Made by a program: the position numbers and the translations under genes. This document shows positions 54,573-63,440 of a stretch of 64,000 nt of DNA, in pieces; the first letter of the stretch is position 1; the number at the start of each line of letters is the position of its first letter. The DNA lies in contig CP053447.1 in NCBI GenBank assembly GCA_013285425.1, forward strand, positions 626,001 through 690,000, written 5' to 3'. Below the pieces are notes generated by a model that was not told where the DNA came from, made no database searches, and saw only the letters and a program-made list of their open reading frames with translations. The stretch is from Ignavibacteriota bacterium. Its GTDB lineage: Bacteria > Bacteroidota > Ignavibacteria > Ignavibacteriales > Ignavibacteriaceae.

Positions 54573-55829
54573 ATGATTAAATCAATAACAGGGACAAAAG
54601 ATATTCTGCCGGCTGATATTGCAAAATGGCAGTATCTTGAAGAACTATTAAGAGAAACTTTTCGTCTTTTTAATTACAAGGAAATTCGTACTCCGGTCTT
54701 TGAAGAAACAGCTTTGTTTATTCGTGGAATAGGTGAGGAGACTGATATTGTAGGAAAAGAGATGTACACTTTTAAAGATAGAAGTGAAACAAGCTTAACA
54801 TTAAAACCTGAAATGACAGCACCAGTTGTACGCTCTTATATTGAGCATTCACTTGGGGCACAACAGCCGCTCACAAAATTGTTTTACATCTCACCGATGT
54901 TCAGACAGGAAAGACCGCAGGCAGGCAGACTAAGACAATTTAATCAGTTTGGTGCAGAAGCAATCGGCAGCAGGTCTCCTTTGCTGGATACTGAAATGAT
55001 TCAATTGGCTTACGGAATTCTTAAATCACTCGGATTAAATAATCTTACTGTTAAAATAAATTCTTTAGGCACACCTGAAACAAGAGAAACTTATAAAAAG
55101 CTGCTTAAAAATTATCTTGAAGATAAAAAGAGTTTGCTATCCGAAGACAGCAGAAGAAGATTTGATACTAATATCTTAAGGATATTTGATAGTAAAATCG
55201 AATCAGATCAGACTATTATAAAAGATGCACCTAAGTTAATTGAACATCTTGATGATGAGAGTAAGCAAGATTTTGAAGTGGTAAAAAACCAGTTATCAAA
55301 AGCCGGAATTCCTTTTCAGATTGATACCGCACTTGTCAGAGGGTTGGATTATTATACAAAACTGACTTTTGAAATTGACAGCGGAAGTGTTGGAGCACAA
55401 ACAGCATTATGCGGCGGTGGAAGATATGATCTGCTGATTGAAACACTTGGAGGTAAAGCAGCTCCGGCAACTGGATTTGCTGCCGGGATAGAAAGAATTC
55501 TTCTTGCTTGTGAAAATGAAAAATCACTTAATATTCCCGATCAATCAATTGATGTATATTTGATAAGAGTTGATTCTGGACTGGAAGATAAGATCGCTGA
55601 ATTTGCTTCTGTTTTGAGAACACAGAATATTAGCTGCGATTATGATTATCTGAATCGAAGCGTAAAAGCACAAATGCGTGAAGCAAATAAAATGAATACA
55701 AAGTATGTATTATTTGTCGGCGGCGATGAATATAAAAAAGAATTACTGAAGCTTAAGGATATGTCATCTGGTGTTGAAGAGATAATTGCTCTAAGCGAAT
55801 TCAATACACTTTATGCAAAACTTAAGTGA
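54573..55829 (+). CDS. hisS: histidyl-tRNA synthetase
   Basis: A 418-residue class II aminoacyl-tRNA synthetase. It starts 'GTKDILPADIAKWQYLE', the usual N-terminus. Motif 2 is in 'FYISPMFRQERPQAGRLRQF', the histidine-specific block is 'LVRGLDYYTKLTFEI', and motif 3 is 'ATGFAAGIERILLA'. The C-terminal anticodon-binding domain follows ('DVYLIRVDSGLEDK'). The length is normal. Cytoplasmic and essential. Confidence 0.96.
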   Translation: MIKSITGTKDILPADIAKWQYLEELLRETFRLFNYKEIRTPVFEETALFIRGIGEETDIVGKEMYTFKDRSETSLTLKPEMTAPVVRSYIEHSLGAQQPLTKLFYISPMFRQERPQAGRLRQFNQFGAEAIGSRSPLLDTEMIQLAYGILKSLGLNNLTVKINSLGTPETRETYKKLLKNYLEDKKSLLSEDSRRRFDTNILRIFDSKIESDQTIIKDAPKLIEHLDDESKQDFEVVKNQLSKAGIPFQIDTALVRGLDYYTKLTFEIDSGSVGAQTALCGGGRYDLLIETLGGKAAPATGFAAGIERILLACENEKSLNIPDQSIDVYLIRVDSGLEDKIAEFASVLRTQNISCDYDYLNRSVKAQMREANKMNTKYVLFVGGDEYKKELLKLKDMSSGVEEIIALSEFNTLYAKLK

Positions 55830-55932
55830 AGAACTGTTTAGTATTAGTAGTGTAGAGAAATTAAAATTAATAGTTTGATATACAGTACCTCAGTTTTGCT
55901 TAACGCTATAATTAAGAATTCCTGAATATTTT

Positions 55933-56670
55933 ATGAACATAATAATCGGAAGAAAACCTGTTCTAGAAGCATTAAATTCTGATGAAGATATTTCTCAGGT
56001 TTATATTCTGTTTGGTCAGCAGGGGGGAATAATTGATGCAATTCGTATTGCTGCTAAAAAAAAAGGAATAAAAATAAATCAGATTCCTTCTGATAAGTTT
56101 AAACTTATTACCAAAGATAAAATCGCTCAGGGTGTTGCTGCTGTTAAATCCTCGTTTAAGTTTTATTCACTTGATGAAATTATCAAAATTTCAAAATCGA
56201 AAGAAAGTGAAGCTCTTCTTCTAATACTTGATTCAATTCAGGATACACATAATGTTGGCGCAATTTTACGCAGTGCGGAATGCAGCGGCGTTGATGGAGT
56301 TATTGTTACCAAACACAATTCAGCACCTATTAATGAAACAGTTGCAAAAACATCTGCCGGTGCAAGTGAGTATATTAAAATAGCTCAGGTTAATAACTTA
56401 TCTCAGGCAATTACCGAACTCAAAAAAAATGGTTTCTGGATTGTTGGCTCATATCTCGAAGGTGCTAAAGATTATACAACAGTTGATTACAAAACTCCGA
56501 TTGCATTGATAGTGGGTAATGAAGAAAAGGGAATCAGAAAGCTTACTGCCGATAACTGTGATCATCTTGTCCGTATCCCGATGAAGGGGAAAATTCAGTC
56601 ATTAAATGTTTCAGTTGCAGCGGGAATATTGCTTTTTGAAATAATCAGACAAAGAAATCTTAGCAGTTAA
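55933..56670 (+). CDS. rlmB: 23S rRNA (guanosine-2'-O)-methyltransferase, RlmB-type
   Basis: A 245-residue SpoU/TrmH methyltransferase. The N-terminal substrate-binding domain contains 'IIGRKPVLEALNSDEDISQV'. The knotted SAM domain has motif 1 'DSIQDTHNVGAILRSAECSG', motif 2 'IALIVGNEEKGIR' and motif 3 'VRIPMKGKIQSLNVSVAAGI'. RlmB methylates G2251 of 23S rRNA in E. coli. Related TrmH enzymes cannot be fully excluded, but the N-terminal domain favours RlmB. Confidence 0.9.
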   Translation: MNIIIGRKPVLEALNSDEDISQVYILFGQQGGIIDAIRIAAKKKGIKINQIPSDKFKLITKDKIAQGVAAVKSSFKFYSLDEIIKISKSKESEALLLILDSIQDTHNVGAILRSAECSGVDGVIVTKHNSAPINETVAKTSAGASEYIKIAQVNNLSQAITELKKNGFWIVGSYLEGAKDYTTVDYKTPIALIVGNEEKGIRKLTADNCDHLVRIPMKGKIQSLNVSVAAGILLFEIIRQRNLSS

Positions 56671-57139
56671 CTTACTTTATGTTTTTGCTTAGTAAGCATG
56701 AATATTATTTTTAAGAAAACAGAATAAAATATTTAATGTTATCTCCAACAGTTGTTAACTTTTCATTATCACAACAATTCCAAATTCAAACGGACAAACA
56801 AAACTTACAATTACTTTTCATTTGATGTTTTGAGCGTTACAAAAACATTTTCCACTCAAACACCTGTATCTTTTTATGTATTATTATCAATTCACAGTTG
56901 GACAGAATATTGATTTATTCTACCAGATATTACTTTAAAAACTTTTTGAGTTTAATCAAATGAAGTTGCAGGCTTGGAAAACGAATGTAGAAATTCCTGT
57001 AGTTATGATCCGAAATTTATTTAAGTAACATATTTAGCTACAGACAAGGTTTACAGAGTGAGACTCGGTTTAAAGGATTATAATTGGTAATTTTATCAAA
57101 ACAAAAGATAAATTTTCTCAAACAAATTTAAGGGATGAA
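56671..57139. other. 470-bp intergenic region, perhaps with decayed coding sequence
   Basis: A weak hairpin (CTTACT ... AGTAAG) follows rlmB. The remainder has no intact frame. Around 57010-57089 a frame reads 'VTYLATDKVYRVRLGLKDYNW' between stop codons, which looks more protein-like than the surroundings and could be a gene relic. A single GGG-type ribosome binding site precedes 57140. Confidence 0.35.
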
Positions 57140-59251
57140 ATGAAGATAATTTATTGTATAACGTTTTCTGTATTAGTCTCATTTAATTCATTTACTCAAA
57201 CATTACCGGTTCCCCCAAGATCACCAAATGCGATGTCTGGCTCTTCCTTTGTAAATTTAATCTGGAGTATGTCTTTAGAGGATAGAGAAGAACAGATATA
57301 CTCTCAAATTACAACCGGAAACATTCCTGAGTTTATGAGACAATTAAATTCAATCACAGCTAATGTAAATATCGGGGGAAATAATCATTCAGTAAAATAT
57401 TTTGCTATTCCCGAGTATCTTGCAGTTGGATCTGACTCAGATTATTTTTTATGTCCGATGACGCCGCTGCTTGCTCAAAGGATATGCAATTATCTTAATT
57501 GTACACTTCCGACAAAAAAAATGGTTGATCAGATTTATACTTCATCAACATTAAAATTGAGACCGCAGCCAATTCCTCCAACCGGTGCAATGACAACTGT
57601 TCCGGTTTTTTCACAGCATAATGATTCTGTTAAATCAATAAGATTTCCTGTTATCCCGCAATATCCGCTTGGAAGCTTAGTGGGTGGAACAAAGAAAGAT
57701 GTAATAATATCGAACAGCATTTACCAAAATTTAAGACCAAACGTCCCAAAGCCTGTTGTAATTTATGGCTGGCATCAGTTGAATGGTTCTCCAATCCAGC
57801 CTGTTTACAACGGACATAGTGAAACTTATGCTGATTATAGCCATGGTATCCGTTTAGTTTTGGATTCAGTTATTGTTGATGGCAGCCCCACTACTTTTGC
57901 ACAGCTTTTAGCTAATCCTAATTTATGCAGTCTTGTCAGTGATGAAGGAACAATTTTAAAACCATATTATACTCTTTCCGGTAATGCTCCGCCTCCGCCT
58001 AAAACATTTGGAATAATTTGGAACTCACCTTCAAGCTTAAAGATTTTTGTTTTACCAACTCCGGGTATAACTTACAAAGCATTCTATGGAAATGATGGAT
58101 TAACTTTTAATGATTCTACTTCTGCATTTACTGACAGTATAATTGTAAGCGGTTTGTCAATGGATAGCATATTCTTTTTCCGATTAAGGGCTCAGAATTC
58201 TGACGGTTATTCTATTCCATCTGAAGTTTTAGGGGGTATTACTTCAGAATCTAATTCTCAGGTTCTAATTATCAATGGTTTTGATCGCGCTTCTTCAGGA
58301 AACACTTACAATTTTATTCGTCAGCATGGAAAATCTTTTAAACAAAATGGTTATTCATTTTGTTCTGCAACAAATGATGCAGTTATTCAAGGGTTAGTAT
58401 CGCTTCAGGATTATTCAATTGTAGATTATATTCTTGGTGATGAAAGCACTGCAGATGAAACATTTAGCAATACTGAACAGCAGATTGTAAAAAATTTTCT
58501 GAAAAACGGAGGCAACCTTTTTGTATCAGGAGCAGAGATTGCATGGGATTTGGATAATAAAGGTTCTTCAAGCGATAAAGATTTTATTCACAATTATTTA
58601 AAAAGCCAGTATGTATATGATGCACCAAATAATATTTCCGGAACATATTATCAAGCAGAACCTGTATCATCCGGAATATTTGATGGCATTGGTGTGATTA
58701 ATTTTGATAACGGAACACAGGGAACTATAAATGTTCAGTATCCCGATGTAGTTAAAGGAGTAAATGGCGGAGTAAACTGTCTGCAATATTCTAATCTAAC
58801 AAATCAATTCGCTGCTGTTAACTTCGCAGGTATATTTCCCGGTGGTTCTGAAAATGCTAAAGTAGTTTTTATGGGTTTCCCTTTTGAAACTATTTATCCC
58901 GAAGCTAAACGAGATTTGTTTTTAAGCAAGGTAATTTCTTTTTTTGAATCACCCGTAAGTGTCTCTGATAAATTAACTTCGATACCTGAATCATTTCAGC
59001 TTTTTCAAAACTATCCAAATCCATTTAATCCATCAACCAGAATACAGTATGCAATAAACAGTACTCAATACGTTACACTTAAAGTGTATGATGTTCTAGG
59101 AAATGAAATTGCAGCATTGGTTGATGAATACAAATCCGCGGGTACTTATGAAGTTGAGTGGTCTCCAACTAATCTCTCAAGTGGAGTTTATTTTTATCAA
59201 TTAAATGCAGGTGAATTAGTTCAAGTGCGCAAAATGATTTTGCTGAGATAA
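57140..59251 (+). CDS. type IX-secreted multidomain protein with fibronectin III and C-terminal sorting domain
   Basis: A 703-residue exported protein. It has a signal peptide (1-19) and an N-terminal region I do not recognise (to about 280, with 'HSETYADYSHGIRLVLDSV'). A fibronectin III-like segment (about 290-370) and a globular region beginning 'VLIINGFDR' follow; in Bacteroidota, proteins with this block ('ILGDESTADETFSNTEQQIV') are often annotated as xanthan-lyase-like. The last 80 residues are the type IX sorting domain ('FQLFQNYPNPFNPST' and 'LSSGVYFYQLNAG'). It should be surface-exposed or secreted. Its enzymatic role is unknown. Confidence 0.85.
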   Translation: MKIIYCITFSVLVSFNSFTQTLPVPPRSPNAMSGSSFVNLIWSMSLEDREEQIYSQITTGNIPEFMRQLNSITANVNIGGNNHSVKYFAIPEYLAVGSDSDYFLCPMTPLLAQRICNYLNCTLPTKKMVDQIYTSSTLKLRPQPIPPTGAMTTVPVFSQHNDSVKSIRFPVIPQYPLGSLVGGTKKDVIISNSIYQNLRPNVPKPVVIYGWHQLNGSPIQPVYNGHSETYADYSHGIRLVLDSVIVDGSPTTFAQLLANPNLCSLVSDEGTILKPYYTLSGNAPPPPKTFGIIWNSPSSLKIFVLPTPGITYKAFYGNDGLTFNDSTSAFTDSIIVSGLSMDSIFFFRLRAQNSDGYSIPSEVLGGITSESNSQVLIINGFDRASSGNTYNFIRQHGKSFKQNGYSFCSATNDAVIQGLVSLQDYSIVDYILGDESTADETFSNTEQQIVKNFLKNGGNLFVSGAEIAWDLDNKGSSSDKDFIHNYLKSQYVYDAPNNISGTYYQAEPVSSGIFDGIGVINFDNGTQGTINVQYPDVVKGVNGGVNCLQYSNLTNQFAAVNFAGIFPGGSENAKVVFMGFPFETIYPEAKRDLFLSKVISFFESPVSVSDKLTSIPESFQLFQNYPNPFNPSTRIQYAINSTQYVTLKVYDVLGNEIAALVDEYKSAGTYEVEWSPTNLSSGVYFYQLNAGELVQVRKMILLR
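59005..59128. repeat. DNA-level duplicate of the sorting-domain segment (copy 1)
   Basis: These 124 bases, inside the 3' end of the gene at 57140, match 61225-61348 with five differences (59049, 59054, 59058, 59065, 59114). Flanking sequence diverges sharply on both sides. Confidence 0.85.
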
Positions 59252-59337
59252 AATATTATCCCTTACCTTGCAACTTGGAAATGAAAAATAATCAGAGACT
59301 GGCTTTAGCCATATAAAGAGATTCATTAAATACAGGA

Positions 59338-59415
59338 TTCATCTCCCTGCCACTTCCCGTAAGAAGAGAAGGAGAGAAATCCTTTCTCTTTTTAAGAGTT
59401 TGACTTAGGATGAGT
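59338..59415. repeat. degenerate stray copy of the compound palindromic repeat (copy C)
   Basis: Reads ATTCATCTCCCTGCC, then AAGAAGAGAAGGAGAG, TTTCTCTTTTTAAGAG and GGATGAGTTC, in the order of the array A/B units but with many changes. It lies between the two type IX-secreted genes. Confidence 0.7.
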
Positions 59416-59473
59416 TCACTTTAAAAAGAAAAAGATATAATCAAATATTTATCAATCAGAAATAGGATGAATT

Positions 59474-61492
59474 TTGAAAACTATTTATAGAATCCTGTTT
59501 TTCTTTATTCTTGTAACGCAAATTTATTTTGCACAGGATCTTCCTCATCAGATGACAGAAGAAGAAAAACAGTTATGGCAAAATTACCAACCTTTATTAT
59601 TTCCGGAATTTTCTGAACCGCCGCCAACACCTGTAAGAACTATGGCTGAATGGGAAGAACTGCAGGGTATATTAATTACCTGGACATCTTATACTTCGAT
59701 ACTAAGGCAGATAGTGGATTATGCTCAAGAAGAAGGATTAGTATATATAGTTTGCAGTGATTCCAATAGTGTTAAAAATTATCTTTCTGCCGGAGGGGTA
59801 CCTTTAGTTAATCTTAAATTTCTTATCACTTCATTCAATTCCATTTGGGTCAGAGATTATGGTCCATGGAGTGTATATTCAGGAGTTTCTGATACATTAA
59901 AAATTATTGATTGGATTTATAACAGACCACGACCTCTCGATGATGTAATTCCGGTATTCTTTGCTAACTATACTGGACTTCCGATCTATCAAACAACAAC
60001 ACCTCCTTATGATCTGATTGCTTCTGGCGGAAATTTTATGACTGATGGACATGGAACGGGGTTTTCATCAAAACTTATATTAAATGAAAACTCAGGTAAG
60101 ACCGAAGAACAAATCAATCTTATAATGAATAAGTTTATGGGGCTGGACAGATATATAAAAATGGAAACACTTCCGTACGATCAGATACATCATATAGATA
60201 TGCATATGAAATTACTTGATGAAGAAACTTTGCTCGTTGGTCAGTACCCGCCCGGTATTGCCGATGGACCGCAGATAGAAGCAAATCTTCAGTATGTGTT
60301 AAATAATTTTTTAACCTGTTATGGAAGACCATTTAATGTTGTCCGTATTCCAATGCCTCCTGAAAACGGACAATACCCGCCTGCAGCTAATTACAGAACT
60401 TATACTAATTCTCTGATAATTAATAAGACAGTAATTGTTCCAACTTATGAATTACAATATGATACAACAGCATTAAGAATATATAGAGAAGCAATGCCGG
60501 GTTATAAAGTAGTTGGAATAAATTCTAATTCTATAATTCCTGCACTCGGAACAATTCATTGTATTACAAAAGAAATCGGGGTAACTGAACCGGTTTATAT
60601 TTCACATCCAAAATTAAGCGGCACTATAGTTTCCTCTGATTCCATTGAAATAAAAGCATATATCAAAACCAAATCAGGAATAGCAAATGCTTTTGTTTAC
60701 TGGACAAATGATACTACATCAGGTTACACTCAATTACCAATGAATAATACAAGTAATGATACATTTAAAGCTTTTATTCCTGCTCAGATAAATGGAAATA
60801 GAGTTTTTTATTACATCTCTTCTTCTTCAAACAGCGGTAGAACTGTAACAAAACCATTAACAGCACCAATGGGTTTTTATAATTTTGAAATTTCTAATAC
60901 CGTTCCAGTTGAATTAATTTCACTCACTGCGAATGTTGAAAAATCAACTGTTATGCTTAATTGGATTACTGCAACTGAGGTCAATAATTCGGGATTTCAA
61001 ATTGAGAGACGAAAAACTTGGGAAGGAAAAAATTCTATATGGGAAGCTATTGGTTTTATTAACGGAAACGGAACAACAACAGAAATTAATTCATATTCAT
61101 ATATGGATGAAGAATTAGCTGCAGGAAAATACAATTACAGGTTAAAGCAAATAGATTTTGATGGAAGCTTTGCTTACTCGGATATTGTAGAAGTTGAAGT
61201 TGCATTAACGGAATTTAAACTCGCTCAAAACTATCCAAATCCATTTAATCCATCAACCAGAATACAGTTTGCAGTAAGCAGTACACAATACGTTACACTT
61301 AAAGTGTATGATGTTCTAGGAAATGAAATTGCAACATTGGTTGATGAAAAAAAATCAATAGGGAATTATGAAGTTGAATTTAATGCGAACAATTTAACCA
61401 GCGGCGTTTACTTTTATCAGCTTAAGGTTTACTATGAAAATGATAAAGATGGGAATTCTGTCCAAACAAAGAAAATGGTTCTGATAAAATAG
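59474..61492 (+). CDS. secreted peptidylarginine/agmatine-deiminase-family protein with type IX sorting domain
   Basis: A 672-residue exported protein in the family of Porphyromonas peptidylarginine deiminase (PPAD) and agmatine deiminase. After a signal peptide (1-20), the catalytic domain has 'WVRDYGPW' (Asp128), 'GGNFMTDGHGTGFSS', 'HHIDMHMK' (His240, Asp242), 'YTNSLI' (Asn312) and 'GTIHCITKE' (Cys363). These align with the PPAD set D130, H236, D238, N297, C351. An Ig-like region and a type IX sorting domain ('LAQNYPNPFNPST') follow. The frame starts at TTG 59474; no ATG fits the signal peptide. It should deiminate arginine in proteins or peptides outside the cell. Confidence 0.88.
   Translation: MKTIYRILFFFILVTQIYFAQDLPHQMTEEEKQLWQNYQPLLFPEFSEPPPTPVRTMAEWEELQGILITWTSYTSILRQIVDYAQEEGLVYIVCSDSNSVKNYLSAGGVPLVNLKFLITSFNSIWVRDYGPWSVYSGVSDTLKIIDWIYNRPRPLDDVIPVFFANYTGLPIYQTTTPPYDLIASGGNFMTDGHGTGFSSKLILNENSGKTEEQINLIMNKFMGLDRYIKMETLPYDQIHHIDMHMKLLDEETLLVGQYPPGIADGPQIEANLQYVLNNFLTCYGRPFNVVRIPMPPENGQYPPAANYRTYTNSLIINKTVIVPTYELQYDTTALRIYREAMPGYKVVGINSNSIIPALGTIHCITKEIGVTEPVYISHPKLSGTIVSSDSIEIKAYIKTKSGIANAFVYWTNDTTSGYTQLPMNNTSNDTFKAFIPAQINGNRVFYYISSSSNSGRTVTKPLTAPMGFYNFEISNTVPVELISLTANVEKSTVMLNWITATEVNNSGFQIERRKTWEGKNSIWEAIGFINGNGTTTEINSYSYMDEELAAGKYNYRLKQIDFDGSFAYSDIVEVEVALTEFKLAQNYPNPFNPSTRIQFAVSSTQYVTLKVYDVLGNEIATLVDEKKSIGNYEVEFNANNLTSGVYFYQLKVYYENDKDGNSVQTKKMVLIK
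61225..61348. repeat. DNA-level duplicate of the sorting-domain segment (copy 2)
   Basis: Partner of 59005-59128, 2220 bp away, inside the 3' end of the deiminase gene; 119 of 124 bases are identical. Confidence 0.85.
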
Positions 61493-61523
61493 TGTAAAAT
61501 GAGTTTACAGCATTGGTGATGTT

Positions 61524-61560
61524 TATCCGGATTGTATTAATTGCAAAAACAATCCGGATA
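61524..61560. terminator. bidirectional terminator hairpin between convergent genes
   Basis: TATCCGGATTGT (61524-61535) and ACAATCCGGATA (61549-61560) form a perfect 12-bp stem with a 13-base loop. It lies between the plus-strand deiminase gene and the minus-strand MetS-like gene. Neither side has a long T tract. Confidence 0.65.
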
Positions 61561-61577
61561 TTAAGTCCAAAATAAGT

Positions 61578-61691
61578 TCAATGCTTTTTCTTTTGACCTT
61601 TAAATACTTTATAAAAAGTATAAGTAACTAAAGTAATTATTATTAACCAGGCTGTTATTAAGAAAATGTAACCGGCAGTTGTTAATCCCAT
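61578..61691 (-). CDS. MetS-type small subunit of an NSS transporter
   Basis: A 37-residue peptide: one membrane helix ('AGYIFLITAWLIIITLVTYTF') and a basic tail ('KVFKGQKKKH'). Its ATG overlaps the stop codon of the upstream NSS transporter by one base (TAATG), and AAGGAGGT inside the transporter end is an excellent ribosome binding site. In Corynebacterium the similar small protein MetS is needed by the NSS transporter MetP for methionine and alanine uptake. Assignment is by size, position and helix layout. Confidence 0.75.
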   Translation of the reverse strand: MGLTTAGYIFLITAWLIIITLVTYTFYKVFKGQKKKH

Positions 61692-63250
61692 TATCTTACC
61701 TCCTTATGATTATTATCCCAGGCTTTTTTAACCATCCATAAAAACATCAAAGCGATCGTAACCATTAACACTCTTGATCCCCATATATAAGGAATATTTT
61801 CAGGTTTGACATGCTTGAGCAGAAGTGTTGGTAAAGCACTTTCAATAAACCACCAAATCATTAATATCATTAATATCACAGGGGTTATGTATTTCATAAT
61901 ATAATAAAAGAAAAACGGTATCTTAATATCACCGCCGTAATTCATTTCTTTCCAGGCTTTGTCTGCACCAAACACCCACATAAAAAGTATGGTTTCAATT
62001 AAGGCGAAAACAACAAGTCCAAAAGTACCAGCCCAATAATCCATTTCATCTAAAAAACCATACTTAAGAAAGAACACTACAAACTGAACAGCAATTAAAA
62101 CTCCGATTGCTAAAAACACTACAGCTTTTTTTCTGTTCATTCCAAGTTCCTCTTCAAGAAAAGCAACAACGGGCTGACCCATTGCAACTGAAGATGTTAT
62201 TCCAGCAAAAAATAAAAGCAGAAACCACATAAATCCAAAAATACTTCCTTGCGGAAATGCACTGCTTCCAAAAATTGTTGGCATTGAAACAAATCCTAAA
62301 TTAAATGCGCCGCCTTTAGCGATTTCTTTTGTAGCTTCCAATCCAAAAAATGCAACTGCAACCGGAATTGCAATTGAGGCACCAAGAATAACTTCTGCAA
62401 ATTCATTAGTAGAAGAAGTTGTTAATCCGGATAAGACAATATCATCATCTTTTTTTAAGTAGCTTGCATAGGCTTGAATAGTACCCATTCCAACCGATAA
62501 AGTAAAAAATATCTGACCAGCAGCCGCCAGCCAGATGTTAGGATTTCCTAATGCAGAAAAATCAGGATTCCATATAAAACCAAATCCGTTTGCGACTGAA
62601 TTTTCCGGATGTGCCGGATCAGGAGTACCTAATGTTATAATTCTGATGGCAAGAATGATTGCAAATATAAAAAGCAAAGGCATTGCTATCTTGGCAAGTT
62701 TTTCAATTCCTTTTGATATTCCTTTATATAAAATCCAAAAGTTTATAAAAAAAGTAATAAGCATTAAAAGATATGCCGTCCACATTGAACTGAATGTTTC
62801 TGAAGTTGTTATCCCCTGATAGCTTGATAAAAATCCAGCCATAGTTTCTTTGGTTTCGTTGGAATACATACCGAGGATTGAAAACAAACTAAAACCAAGC
62901 GTCCATGATTCGATGTAAGTATAATAGATAAGGATAGTGATTGAAATAAACAGACCAATTGCACCGAAATATTTTGCAAGTTTATTTTTCCATAGAACAT
63001 CAAACATACCGGGTGCACTGCCGTGTTTATATGATCCGCCGTATCTACCGATTCCCCATTCAATCCACATTAAAGGAATACCAAGTAGAATGAAGAATAT
63101 AAAATAGGGAATCATAAAAGCACCACCGCCATTTTGAGCTGCTTGAACCGGAAATCTTAAAAAGTTACCTAAACCAACTGCATTTCCGGCAACCGCAAGA
63201 ATTAATCCTAATTTTGTACCCCACTGTTCACGCTCAGTAACCTGGGTCAT
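61691..63250 (-). CDS. sodium-dependent NSS-family amino-acid transporter
   Basis: A 519-residue transporter with about 12 segments. It begins 'REQWGTKLGLILAVAGNAVGLGNFLRFP', the very conserved first helix of the neurotransmitter:sodium symporter family, with the unwound Na+/substrate site. A longer frame extends to 63301, but the ATG at 63250 has AGGAGG at the proper distance and matches the family start. Later blocks: 'FFTLSVGMGTIQAYASYLKKDDD' and 'FAGITSSVAMGQPVVAFLEEE'. It is coupled to a MetS-like small protein. The substrate is probably a neutral amino acid such as methionine or alanine. Confidence 0.92.
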   Translation of the reverse strand: MTQVTEREQWGTKLGLILAVAGNAVGLGNFLRFPVQAAQNGGGAFMIPYFIFFILLGIPLMWIEWGIGRYGGSYKHGSAPGMFDVLWKNKLAKYFGAIGLFISITILIYYTYIESWTLGFSLFSILGMYSNETKETMAGFLSSYQGITTSETFSSMWTAYLLMLITFFINFWILYKGISKGIEKLAKIAMPLLFIFAIILAIRIITLGTPDPAHPENSVANGFGFIWNPDFSALGNPNIWLAAAGQIFFTLSVGMGTIQAYASYLKKDDDIVLSGLTTSSTNEFAEVILGASIAIPVAVAFFGLEATKEIAKGGAFNLGFVSMPTIFGSSAFPQGSIFGFMWFLLLFFAGITSSVAMGQPVVAFLEEELGMNRKKAVVFLAIGVLIAVQFVVFFLKYGFLDEMDYWAGTFGLVVFALIETILFMWVFGADKAWKEMNYGGDIKIPFFFYYIMKYITPVILMILMIWWFIESALPTLLLKHVKPENIPYIWGSRVLMVTIALMFLWMVKKAWDNNHKEVR

Positions 63251-63440
63251 TGCACCTCCTGATATCAAGGATTTTAAAATTTTAATGCTGAATATTATCA
63301 CTTTGAATATTAATTACAACTGACACAGAAAATTGTTTTTAGTGAGATAAGTCAATAATAGTTACTTATAAACTAGTTGGATTTTCAATTTTACTATGAA
63401 TTATTAAATTTGCATTGAAGAAATTTTGAAAGGGATTTAT

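Noticed and set aside
63251..63301. Longer N-terminus of the NSS transporter
   Set aside because: The extra 17 residues do not match the family, and AGGAGG precedes the internal ATG at 63250.
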